A stretch of 64,000 bases of DNA from Deltaproteobacteria bacterium (GTDB taxonomy: Bacteria; Myxococcota_C; UBA6777): assembly GCA_006226375.1 (NCBI GenBank), contig SBHC01000063.1, positions 124,001 to 188,000 on the forward strand. The letters are read 5' to 3'. The translations under genes were made by a program, and so were the position numbers. Positions 42,899 through 51,915 of this stretch are shown here, in pieces. Position 1 is the first letter of the stretch, and the number at the start of each line of letters is the position of its first letter. The notes under the pieces were generated by a model. That model did no database searches and was not told the DNA's origin. It saw only the letters and a program-made list of their open reading frames with translations.

Positions 42899-45244
42899 AT
42901 GAGCCACGCCCCTCCCTCCCGTGATATCCCCAAAAGCATATCCCTTACACTCCTTGGGTTAGCCGCCGTCATTTTGGGGCTAACCGCACAAGGCTACCTA
43001 TCGGGTGGCGCCCCTTACGGCGATGACAACTCCTCTCATCTTGCCTGGATGCTCCATATCACAGAGGTGTTCCGCTCAGGCCGCTTTGACTTCTACTTTG
43101 GTCAACAAAACCTGGGTGTTCCGATGTTCGCATCGTACCATCCTCTGCCAGGCTTGTTGATGGGTCTGCTGCACTGGGGGACGGCTTCGCTTGTCGATGC
43201 CATGACCTTGTTCAAGGGATCCATTGTGGTTCTTTGGATGGGGATGCCTCTCGCTTGGTATACCGGCGGTCGCTGGATGGGGATGTCACGCACCGAAGCT
43301 CTGGCTCTCGGACTGCTAAGCCTGGGAGTCCAAGATCTCCACAACTACGGGCTAACCATCCAAAGTGTTCTGTACAAGGGCCTTTACGCCCAACTGTACG
43401 GGATGTTTTTCCTCCCCTTAACCTTGGGCAGTCTGTATAGATACCTCATCTTGGAAGAAGGCACCTCACGAACCCCCATCGTGCTCTTCTGGCTTACATT
43501 CTTGAGCCACGCGTTCTTTGGAATTTATGTGGGCATCGCTTCTTTCTTGATGCTTGGGATCAAGTGGAAGGGAACTCCACGTCGGTTCGCGAAGCTGCTG
43601 TTGGTCTACGGCGTGACCCTCTTGCTTCTTCTGTTTTGGGTTGTTCCCTTGTTGCATCATGTCCACCACGTAGGTGGCCTTCCTTGGAAAACAGACATCC
43701 AAAACGGCTACCCCTGGAAAACAACGATCCAACATTTTATCCAGGGCATGCTCTTTGACGAGAAGCGATGGCCTTGGCTCACCGTTCTTGTGTCTGTGGG
43801 CCTTGTCCTTGCCATTCTTCGGATTCGACATCGACTGACGCGCTGGATCTTGCTCACAACTATCGTCACAAGCGCGATGTATCTAGGCCGGACCTTTTGG
43901 GGAGGTTGGTACAGCTACATTCCTCTGCATCGAGAATTGAATGTGGGTCGCTACCTCAGCGGTCTTCACTTTTGCGGACTGATGCTGGCAGCGCTCACCC
44001 TTGCAACGCTCCTCCGGTGGGCGCAAGAGCAGGTTTTCTTCCCCAAGGTTGCCGACTTTACGAGCAAGTTCTCAGCGTTCCTTGTCATTCCTCTGTGTGG
44101 GTTTTACTTGTACCACCGCACACAACATTGGCACTCACGCCTCAAGACGTTTGCCGTGCAGGAGTCATCCTTTCACGACATGACCCAGGCGCTGCGCAAG
44201 GGTCGAGGACGATACGCAGCGAGCAGCTCGATGGGAACGACAAGTCACTTCAATCGAGACTTGTTGGCAGCCCTCTCCCAGCGCCCTCACCTCCGCTCCT
44301 TTGGCATGACGTTCCACGCAACGCTCAGCAACTACTACCTTGACAGCTACGACTTCAACGCCACCCTCAGTCGGCTGTACAATGTCCGGTATTTGTTAAC
44401 CAAAAACACCGTTCTCTCCCAGAAGCGCCGTCGCATCTTCAAGAGCGTACTTCATTCAGGGCACTATCGACTGTACCAGGCACGTCAGAAGTACGGTTAC
44501 TTTGACTTTGTGCATACCCCGCTGACGGTGCACGGGTCAGCCAAAGCGATTCGCAAGGCGATACAAGAAATAACTCCCAAGTTGTTTCGTCATCGTATGT
44601 TACCCCTGCTATCTCTCCATGAACCCTTATCCCGATGGAAGAGATGGTTGACGTCACACTTGGAGCCCACTCCACTCAAACCGCAGCCGCTTCTCACCAG
44701 CGCCAATTTGTATGTAACTTCCCAAGGAAAAGAAACGCTATCTCTCTTTGGGAAAGCTCGTCCTCTTCATCAGACAACAAGCGCTCAACTTCAACGATGG
44801 ATTCGTCACCAGAAGAACCCCATTCGTTCCAAGGTTATCTCTGAGGCAACCACGCTTCATAGCTACCACGCCACTGTAGAAGTCAAGCAACGCCAAGACA
44901 TCTTGTTGCTCAAGGTCAACTACTTTCCGTATTGGCAGGCTTACAGAGGTAACATTGAGCTACCCATTTATAGAGTGGCTCCAAACTTTATGGCCGTCAT
45001 GTTACCCAAGGGGATTCATCGGATTCATTTTGAATACAGGAACCCCTCCATCCAAAAGATACTCTTTCTTTTGTCCCTTCTCTGGGTTCTGTTGATTGCG
45101 TTTCGAGGCCTCCCTCGCATCACACTCCGGCGAAGCAAGCCCGACGAGTCCAAAAGCTCCGAACAACGCCAGGACGTAGACCCTGTCGCGACCTGGATCC
45201 AAGAGCACTACGGCACCCCCAAAGAAACCAAGCCCAAAGCCTGA
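42899..45244 (+). CDS. Polytopic membrane protein, glycosyltransferase-C/YfhO-like
   Basis: The 781-residue protein has about 11-13 hydrophobic helices over the first 430 residues and a last one near 720-740, with a large soluble loop between. An early G-D-D-N-S-S-H-L-A-W loop resembles the acidic first loop of GT-C glycosyltransferases and YfhO-like proteins. It begins 4 bases after the protease stop, so they are probably co-transcribed. Lipid-linked sugar transfer is a guess. Confidence 0.65.
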   Translation: MSHAPPSRDIPKSISLTLLGLAAVILGLTAQGYLSGGAPYGDDNSSHLAWMLHITEVFRSGRFDFYFGQQNLGVPMFASYHPLPGLLMGLLHWGTASLVDAMTLFKGSIVVLWMGMPLAWYTGGRWMGMSRTEALALGLLSLGVQDLHNYGLTIQSVLYKGLYAQLYGMFFLPLTLGSLYRYLILEEGTSRTPIVLFWLTFLSHAFFGIYVGIASFLMLGIKWKGTPRRFAKLLLVYGVTLLLLLFWVVPLLHHVHHVGGLPWKTDIQNGYPWKTTIQHFIQGMLFDEKRWPWLTVLVSVGLVLAILRIRHRLTRWILLTTIVTSAMYLGRTFWGGWYSYIPLHRELNVGRYLSGLHFCGLMLAALTLATLLRWAQEQVFFPKVADFTSKFSAFLVIPLCGFYLYHRTQHWHSRLKTFAVQESSFHDMTQALRKGRGRYAASSSMGTTSHFNRDLLAALSQRPHLRSFGMTFHATLSNYYLDSYDFNATLSRLYNVRYLLTKNTVLSQKRRRIFKSVLHSGHYRLYQARQKYGYFDFVHTPLTVHGSAKAIRKAIQEITPKLFRHRMLPLLSLHEPLSRWKRWLTSHLEPTPLKPQPLLTSANLYVTSQGKETLSLFGKARPLHQTTSAQLQRWIRHQKNPIRSKVISEATTLHSYHATVEVKQRQDILLLKVNYFPYWQAYRGNIELPIYRVAPNFMAVMLPKGIHRIHFEYRNPSIQKILFLLSLLWVLLIAFRGLPRITLRRSKPDESKSSEQRQDVDPVATWIQEHYGTPKETKPKA

Positions 45245-45271
45245 GCCTTTGCATACGACTTCGGCGTCGGA

Positions 45272-47287
45272 CTAGCGAGACGTCGGCAGGGGCGGCGGTG
45301 CAATCACAAACATGCCCTTGGGAGCCCATTGGCTCAGCGCCATAAGGTTGTGCAACGTTCGGTAGCGAGGCGATTGACGCATCAACGTCTGCCAATGCTG
45401 ACCTCCTTGCACAAGATAGATATGACCTCCCGACAGCAACCGTCCATAACGCCTTGACCGGTGGGTACGCAGCACAACGGAATGCTTGTCCATAGGGAGC
45501 GCCAGAACGTTGCGCGCGAGACAGTCCGAACATGCTTTGGAGGAGTCCATCCGATCCGACAAGTACAACGCACGCAGCGGCAACTTGGCCTTCTTCAAGA
45601 GACGACCGATGCGAGGCCCCCACGTGGACGAAGCGATATCACCACGACGCACATGCAAACGTCGGTTTTTCACCATCGCCCGGATGTAACGGTAGCTATC
45701 CTCTGTCTGAAGCCAGTGACGGAAGTGCCGATGCTTCCGGTAAATCCATCGGCCTCTCTGGTACACTCGACGGACACGCCAGCGCACCGTTTGATACAAG
45801 CGCACCATTGCGTCCTGCTCTTTGGGGTTGTTGAACAACGTACGAAGCAAGCGCTGGGTCTTCCTTCGGGCTCGGCCTCCCCACCAACGCCGCAAGTATT
45901 GTTTGCGCTCGGGCGACGCAAGGAGCAAAGCCAGCTGCAGCCTCATCACGTCGTACGCCACGGGGTTGTCGACAAAGATCCAGGCCAACCGAGGCTGGGC
46001 CCACGCCATCAATGTCAGGTTGTGCTCTCCTCCAACACCGACAAACCCGCCGCCCAAATGAGCCATGTACGGAACAAACCTTTGGAGATGACGCTCTTGG
46101 GAAGACACCTCGCGCCAGGGGTCTCGACAAAACAGCCAATGTTTGCGCAGCGCTTTGTCTCTCCGTACGTTGCGAGGCATTCGCAACCGTCGAAAGACCC
46201 CATAACGAGGAGGGATCCCTTTGCACAACGACGGCTCTGAAGACGTCGCTCCCTTTAAAGCCATCGACGACTTGTGTGGGGTGGGTGTCCAGAAGGTTCG
46301 TTTCTTCTTGCGGAAACGCCGGGACAGTCGACGACGTTTGGCATACAAAGCCGGACGCCCAGTAGAGACAAGTTTGGAGGGAATGAATCGAGCCTTAAAG
46401 GTCTTGTTCGGCGACACCAACACCTCAGCGATTGCAGTCCTGGCACCAGGGGTAAGACGCCTTGGCCAGATGAAGTTTCCCAGGCTCCAAAAGATAGGTC
46501 GGCCTTTGTAATATTCGAGAGGTTGGAGACGATGAGCGTGGTGACCGAAGATGATGTCGGCCCCAGCATCAATCATCGCTTTGGCTCGCACCACATCTTC
46601 GGGGGGAGGTCGCCTCGTCAGCTCAATGCCCCAATGAATCGTAACAATCACAAGGTCTGCGACCTTCTTGGCAGCTTTCACGGAGCGCACCATCGTGGGG
46701 ATGTCGTCACCGCTCGCCATGCCCGGCTTGTTCGGGCCTGCCAGCCAATGATTGCCAGGCACCACACCGCCAAACCCGACCACTGCAATGCGCCACCCCT
46801 TAATATTGAACAAGGCCGGCTTCATCGCTTGCGCCAGATTCTTGCCCACGCCCACAGGCTTGATACCGTATTGTTTAAGGTACTTAAGGGTGTCCATCAT
46901 ACCGACAACACCGTAGTCTTGGGAGTGATTGTTCCCCAAGTTGGCCACTTCAACGCCCGCCGCCTTCACAGCCTTCAAGGCTTCATGGGGCGCACGGAAC
47001 GTAAATGACTTGGGTGCTTTCTTCCCCCGCGTGGTGATGGAACATTCAAGGTTAATCACCGTCAGATCGTCTCTCTTAAAGATCCCATTGAGTCCATGCC
47101 ACACCCAACCGTATCCGTACTTTTGGATGATCTTGGTGAACCGTGGGTCCAAATTAACATCGCCCGTTCCCAAGATGCGCAAAGGCTTCCGCAAAGCTGT
47201 ATCAGCCCAAACGTCCCCGGACGTTGTCACGCCCCCCAGCGCCCAAAGAATGACCCACAACCCCACGACCCCTCGAATCTTACCCAT
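45272..47287 (-). CDS. CapA/PgsA-family protein with long basic C-terminal extension
   Basis: A signal peptide (about 1-29) precedes a CapA-type calcineurin-like phosphoesterase domain (about 33-310): G-T-G-D-V-N-L, N-L-E-C-S-I, L-G-N-N-H-S-Q-D-Y-G, H-W-G-I-E and G-H-H-A-H. CapA/PgsA proteins take part in poly-gamma-glutamate capsule synthesis; others have unknown roles. Residues about 320-671 are Arg-, Trp- and Leu-rich and not recognised; CapA proteins are usually 350-400 residues. No capB/capC genes are near. It converges on the membrane protein at 42899. Confidence 0.8.
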   Translation of the reverse strand: MGKIRGVVGLWVILWALGGVTTSGDVWADTALRKPLRILGTGDVNLDPRFTKIIQKYGYGWVWHGLNGIFKRDDLTVINLECSITTRGKKAPKSFTFRAPHEALKAVKAAGVEVANLGNNHSQDYGVVGMMDTLKYLKQYGIKPVGVGKNLAQAMKPALFNIKGWRIAVVGFGGVVPGNHWLAGPNKPGMASGDDIPTMVRSVKAAKKVADLVIVTIHWGIELTRRPPPEDVVRAKAMIDAGADIIFGHHAHRLQPLEYYKGRPIFWSLGNFIWPRRLTPGARTAIAEVLVSPNKTFKARFIPSKLVSTGRPALYAKRRRLSRRFRKKKRTFWTPTPHKSSMALKGATSSEPSLCKGIPPRYGVFRRLRMPRNVRRDKALRKHWLFCRDPWREVSSQERHLQRFVPYMAHLGGGFVGVGGEHNLTLMAWAQPRLAWIFVDNPVAYDVMRLQLALLLASPERKQYLRRWWGGRARRKTQRLLRTLFNNPKEQDAMVRLYQTVRWRVRRVYQRGRWIYRKHRHFRHWLQTEDSYRYIRAMVKNRRLHVRRGDIASSTWGPRIGRLLKKAKLPLRALYLSDRMDSSKACSDCLARNVLALPMDKHSVVLRTHRSRRYGRLLSGGHIYLVQGGQHWQTLMRQSPRYRTLHNLMALSQWAPKGMFVIAPPPLPTSR

Positions 47288-47425
47288 TTGTCATTAACCT
47301 CTTGTCCACAGTTTTCAGGGTCCAGCACCCATCTTTCCGTTTCATTTCCACCACTAACCATGTACCATGGACGATGTGACGACGCCAAAAGATTGCGTCA
47401 ACCCACAACAATGTGAGGAGCATCA

Positions 47426-47908
47426 ATGGAAGTTGTTTTGTTTGTTGGGTTACAGGCTTCAGGCAAAAGTACCTTTTACCGCACACACTTCGCAGAGTCA
47501 CACACTCTCATCAGCAAGGATTTGCTGCGTAACAACAAACGCCCACAACGTCGGCAGATGCGATTGCTGCGAGAAGCATTGGAGCGTGGAGAGGATGTCG
47601 TGGTGGACAACACAAACCCTGCTCCCGAAGACCGCGCTCCTGTGATTGAGATGGCGCGAGAGTTTCAGGCGTCGATCGTAGGGTACTACTTTCAATCCAC
47701 ACTGGAAGACAGCCGACGCCGGAACGAGCGCAGGGAAGGCAAAGCCAAAGTACCTGACGTCGCCCTCTACAGCACCATCAAAAAATTAACGCCCCCAACT
47801 CCAGAGGAAGGATTTGATGCCCTCTACACTGTGGAACTTAAGGGCGTTGAGAACATGGAGATCGTCGTCACCCCCATGAGCAACGAAAAGGAAGCCCCTT
47901 CAACATAG
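47426..47908 (+). CDS. P-loop kinase (polynucleotide-kinase/zeta-toxin-like AAA domain)
   Basis: The 160-residue protein has a Walker A G-L-Q-A-S-G-K-S-T at the N-terminus, I-S-K-D-L-L-R, and V-V-V-D-N-T-N-P, as in the phosphate-transfer domain of T4 polynucleotide kinase and related small ATPases. It would phosphorylate a nucleic-acid end or small substrate. GAGGAG lies 5 bases before the ATG. It is divergent from the CapA gene and 45 bases upstream of a GH94-like gene, with no antitoxin next to it. Confidence 0.75.
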   Translation: MEVVLFVGLQASGKSTFYRTHFAESHTLISKDLLRNNKRPQRRQMRLLREALERGEDVVVDNTNPAPEDRAPVIEMAREFQASIVGYYFQSTLEDSRRRNERREGKAKVPDVALYSTIKKLTPPTPEEGFDALYTVELKGVENMEIVVTPMSNEKEAPST

Positions 47909-47953
47909 AAGTGTTCGGAAAACACAACGATTGTCCTTACACAAGGAGAGTGT

Positions 47954-50725
47954 ATGACTATGTTTCGTTGGATACTCCCACTCGTTTTGTTCCTTTGTTG
48001 GGCAGGAGGACTCGCCTGCACCACAACAACAGAGCCTCCGCCCAAGAACCGAAACACCCTACCCGACCGGCGCGTTCCACCCATCGACAAGACATTAAAG
48101 CTATCCGAGCGCCCGACAACCTGCAACCCCATCACGTTGGACAACGTTCGCGAACCTGGCCTATGCCACAAGGGCAACGGCGCATTTGGGTACTGGCACA
48201 ACGACGACGCCAGCCTCCCAGCTTACGAATACACGCTCAACCATCTGACAGACCCCAAGGCCCTCTACCCCCATTCCTACAAGAAGGAAGCCCGCAGTCA
48301 TTTTCATCAGGTCGGCAACGACCGCATCAACGGTATCGCCTACAACGATGGCTACCTGGAACTCATGGGACAAGAACGTGGCGTGACGTTGTACAACCGC
48401 TACGATCCAGAGCATCAGAATTACGCCGGTGGATTCAGCATCATCGGTGAAGGCCAGCAAGCCTGGAACACCGCCTTCCGTTGGCAACCCAAAGACGCCA
48501 AGACTCGGCGGGTGTTTGGGATGGGCTACACCTTGCAAGTCACACAGCACAACGACATTCGTGTGACGCACCGTTGGATTGCACCTCCCGGCGATGGCTC
48601 GTTTGTGATTGATGACGTCACCATCCAAAACCTCAGTGACAAGCCGCGCACGCTCCGTCATTACGAATACTGGGACCTTAACCGGCACCAGCTCTCCTTC
48701 CAGCCCATTCGCTCAGGAGCGATCGCGCCCAACAGTGACCTGGGTCGCAACGCCCACAACGAACCCTTCGACCAACAGCTTTCCTGGAAAGATGGAATCC
48801 TTCAGGCCCGATACATTTGGCGAGGCGACACCATCCAGAAAGACAAGTCGGAGACCACAACCATCAATGAGCACCCAGCCACCGTGTTTTTGGCGGCGTT
48901 GGGAGAGCGTCCGACAGAGATCTTCACCGACCAACAAAAGTTCCTGGGCAAGGGGGGCATCGCTTCACCCGACGGTGCCAAGGCAAAGCAGACAAGCCAG
49001 TTTATGGCAAGGCACAAGGCCATGAACCAACCCGCGATGTTGGTGATGCGACACGACATCACATTGCAACCAGGGGAGTCGAAGTCATTGCGCTTTGCTT
49101 TTGGCTACTTGCCCAAAGGGAAAACCATGACAATGGTCGAACCCTGGCGCAAGGCCGACGTCCAACCACTTCAAGCCACCCAAGAACATTGGAAGAAACA
49201 AGCAGCCTACTTCACAGCCCCCGACGCCCCACTGCTCTCCAGAGAAGTGCCCTGGCACAGCTACTATCTCCTCTCCGCCACGAACGTATTGGACTATTAC
49301 AAAACGTCTGTCACCTCGCAGGGTTCGGCTTATCTCTACCTCCACGGTTTTGATGGAGCACCCCGAGACCAGTCTTTGTATTCGCTACCTCTCACGTACC
49401 TTCGACCGGACCTTGCCAAGGCCAACTTGCGCCTCATTATGGGTCTGACCCAAGCCAAAGACGGTAGCATCAGCTATAGCTTTCATGGGTTTGGGATGCT
49501 CGAAGATGCGGTGATTCACACCCACCCTTCGGACCTGGACATCTTCTTTCTCCTGGCCATCAGTGAATACCTCGGCGCCACGGGAGACTACGCCTTTCTC
49601 CAAGAAGAAGTACCCTACCATCCCGTAACAGCGAAGCCTCCCGGACCAGCGACAAGCTATACTGTACTGGACCACATTCGCGTCGCAGTGGACCACCTCA
49701 TCAACTTCGTAAAGCGCGGACCCAACGGTCTCATTAGGATTTGGGACGGCGACTGGTCCGACGGTATCGTATGGGAAAACACAGAGAAATATAGCTCCAA
49801 GTTCACCATTGAGTTTGGGGAGTCCATTCCCAACTCACAAATGGCCGTATACGTACTGCCTAGGCTAGCAGGTCTGCTGGCTTCCACAGACAAAGCTCTG
49901 TCCGAGAAGATGAGCACCTTCGCCGAAGAACTCAAAGAACCCACTCGCAAGCAGTTTACAGGAAAATGGTTCCTTCGTGCTTGGATGCGTGACTCTAGCA
50001 ACAAGCCCGTCGCTGCGGGCAAAGAAGAGATTGACCTGGAGTCACAGCCTTGGGGATTGATAGCAAACCTACTCTCCCAAGAACAGCAAAACACCCTCGC
50101 CCAACAAGTATGGGACCAGCTGGACAAGCCCTCCCCGATTGGCCCGACGCTGAAACCCAACACCATGGTCTGGCCGGCAGTGTCCCAACTCATGACCTGG
50201 GCTTACACCCGAGTTCGACCGGACTGGGCCTGGGCCTCACTCCAACGCCAAACCCTGGCCGCTCATGCAGAAGCCTTCCCCAACCAGTGGTTTGGGATCT
50301 GGTCCGCCCCCGATGGATTGGACGCAGTCAAAGGAACAACATGGAGCAGCGTCGCCACACCGATGACCGACTGGCCTGTCATGAACATGAACCCCCACGC
50401 CATGTTCCTCTTGGGAACGATCCGAGTAGCAGGGATAGAGCCCACTGCTCAAGGGCTACGCATCCAACCTCATGGCACTCCAGAGTCGTACGCGCTCGAC
50501 ACTCCCTTGCTCAAGTTGAAGGTCGAAAAGGGCCGCCTTGAAGGTGAATACCGGGCCCAAAACGACGGGTCCATCAACCTGCTTCTTACGCCTCCCAAAG
50601 GCAAGCTCCTTGGGAAAGTCACTTTGAATGGCAAAGATGTTTCCCCCAACAGCAACCAGGCCAACTTCCCCCTCACTCTCAAGAAAGGCCAGAGCTACAC
50701 GTTCACATTGACCTGGAACAACTGA
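47954..50725 (+). CDS. GH94/GH36-like glycoside phosphorylase or hydrolase, lipoprotein
   Basis: The 923-residue protein starts with a lipoprotein signal (G-G-L-A-C at about residue 22). An N-terminal beta-sandwich (about 50-400) precedes an (alpha/alpha)6-barrel-like region (about 420-800). The motif W-D-G-D-W-S-D-G matches the catalytic Asp region (D-W-N-D-G) of GH94 cellobiose/chitobiose phosphorylases and relatives. Most GH94 enzymes are cytosolic, so a lipid-anchored version would act on glycans outside the inner membrane and may be a hydrolase. AGGAG is close to the ATG. The substrate is unknown. Confidence 0.75.
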   Translation: MTMFRWILPLVLFLCWAGGLACTTTTEPPPKNRNTLPDRRVPPIDKTLKLSERPTTCNPITLDNVREPGLCHKGNGAFGYWHNDDASLPAYEYTLNHLTDPKALYPHSYKKEARSHFHQVGNDRINGIAYNDGYLELMGQERGVTLYNRYDPEHQNYAGGFSIIGEGQQAWNTAFRWQPKDAKTRRVFGMGYTLQVTQHNDIRVTHRWIAPPGDGSFVIDDVTIQNLSDKPRTLRHYEYWDLNRHQLSFQPIRSGAIAPNSDLGRNAHNEPFDQQLSWKDGILQARYIWRGDTIQKDKSETTTINEHPATVFLAALGERPTEIFTDQQKFLGKGGIASPDGAKAKQTSQFMARHKAMNQPAMLVMRHDITLQPGESKSLRFAFGYLPKGKTMTMVEPWRKADVQPLQATQEHWKKQAAYFTAPDAPLLSREVPWHSYYLLSATNVLDYYKTSVTSQGSAYLYLHGFDGAPRDQSLYSLPLTYLRPDLAKANLRLIMGLTQAKDGSISYSFHGFGMLEDAVIHTHPSDLDIFFLLAISEYLGATGDYAFLQEEVPYHPVTAKPPGPATSYTVLDHIRVAVDHLINFVKRGPNGLIRIWDGDWSDGIVWENTEKYSSKFTIEFGESIPNSQMAVYVLPRLAGLLASTDKALSEKMSTFAEELKEPTRKQFTGKWFLRAWMRDSSNKPVAAGKEEIDLESQPWGLIANLLSQEQQNTLAQQVWDQLDKPSPIGPTLKPNTMVWPAVSQLMTWAYTRVRPDWAWASLQRQTLAAHAEAFPNQWFGIWSAPDGLDAVKGTTWSSVATPMTDWPVMNMNPHAMFLLGTIRVAGIEPTAQGLRIQPHGTPESYALDTPLLKLKVEKGRLEGEYRAQNDGSINLLLTPPKGKLLGKVTLNGKDVSPNSNQANFPLTLKKGQSYTFTLTWNN

Positions 50726-50758
50726 CGACGCGATTGCACACAGAAAGCTCCAGAAGAC

Positions 50759-51886
50759 TTACGAACGAAGCATCTCTCGAAACAGCTGCTCATACTTATC
50801 AGTTACAGCTTCCCAGGAATACACACGCTGAACGCGGTCCATGGCAAGGTCGCGGAACGATTCGACCTGTTCATCGTCATCTTCAAGCTGTTGGATGGTG
50901 CTCGCAAGAGTTGCGATGTCGTTGTCATGGGAGAAGGACAGACCCGCATCACCAATCACTTCCATATTGGCTGGCGTATCACGAACAACAACACAGTTCC
51001 CAAACGCCATCTGGTCCAGAAGAACCGGTCGTGTCCCATCAATCCCAGCAGGTAAGACAAAGTACCGACAGTGTGCGCTGATTTGACGGTATTCATCACC
51101 AAACAGGTACCCTGTCATCACAATGTTGGGATGCGGCGCAACCAACGCTTTGAGGTGGGTTTGGTACTCATCCACATAGGGAGCATCTCCCACCAAGACG
51201 AGCTTCCGTTGACTACCCGATTGGAGGTAAGCTTCCACCAGAATGTGGGCTGAGTTCTCTGGAGTCATGCGGCTGACAAACAGGATGTACTCTCCAGAGT
51301 CAAGGCCAAATCGGTCCAGCACGTCGTGACGGTCCGCTTCCTTCTCACGAGGCCAAGGATTGGCCCCATAAGGCACAAACACAGTCTCTCGTTGAAACAG
51401 CTTTTGGTATCGTTGTTGGATCACCGTGGAATCAGCGATCACTACATCCGCATACTTCGCTGCGATAGCTTCGGCCCACTTCAGGTACGTTTTTGCGAAG
51501 CCTTGCCACTTGTCCCGGTGAAAGTCAGCCCCATCAACGTTGAGGATAATCTTTTTTCCAAACCGTTGCGCCAGCAAAACCAGCGGGCTGTTTCCAACAA
51601 TCACAAGGTAGAAGATATCATGCCCTGAAGCGATAGCATGCAAAAGAGACAAGAAGCTATGCGTGAGGGTGTCGAGATGCTTGGTGGGGATCGAGGGCAG
51701 CGTTACAATCCGCACACCTTTGAACTCTTTGCGTCGCTCTTTCTCGTCCTTAAAGTGATGGCTTCGGTTGTACACCGTCACCTGATGACCTCGCTCAACG
51801 AGACGGATCGCAAGCTGTTCATAAAAGGTTTCAAACCCACTGTAGGTAGCTGGGATTCCTCGACTTCCAATCAGGGCAATGCGCAT
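50759..51886 (-). CDS. Glycosyltransferase, DUF1972/GT4 (rhamnosyltransferase type)
   Basis: The 375-residue protein starts with M-R-I-A-L-I-G-S-R-G-I-P-A, then Y-S-G-F-E-T-F, which defines the DUF1972 group that includes beta-1,4-rhamnosyltransferase Cps2T. The C-terminal half has the GT-B pattern with G-T-R-P-V-L-L-D-Q-M-A-F-G. It would transfer rhamnose or a similar sugar from a nucleotide donor to a lipid-linked glycan on the cytosolic face. A GTG at 51904 is an alternative start. It fits with the rhamnose genes 7 kb away. Confidence 0.88.
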   Translation of the reverse strand: MRIALIGSRGIPATYSGFETFYEQLAIRLVERGHQVTVYNRSHHFKDEKERRKEFKGVRIVTLPSIPTKHLDTLTHSFLSLLHAIASGHDIFYLVIVGNSPLVLLAQRFGKKIILNVDGADFHRDKWQGFAKTYLKWAEAIAAKYADVVIADSTVIQQRYQKLFQRETVFVPYGANPWPREKEADRHDVLDRFGLDSGEYILFVSRMTPENSAHILVEAYLQSGSQRKLVLVGDAPYVDEYQTHLKALVAPHPNIVMTGYLFGDEYRQISAHCRYFVLPAGIDGTRPVLLDQMAFGNCVVVRDTPANMEVIGDAGLSFSHDNDIATLASTIQQLEDDDEQVESFRDLAMDRVQRVYSWEAVTDKYEQLFREMLRS

Positions 51887-51915
51887 ACGAAACAACGACT
51901 CCACCAGTTAGATGC

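Noticed and set aside
47426-47908. Toxin-antitoxin reading of the zeta-toxin-like P-loop protein
   Set aside because: No small antitoxin gene adjoins it, and the motifs fit the broader polynucleotide-kinase-like group.
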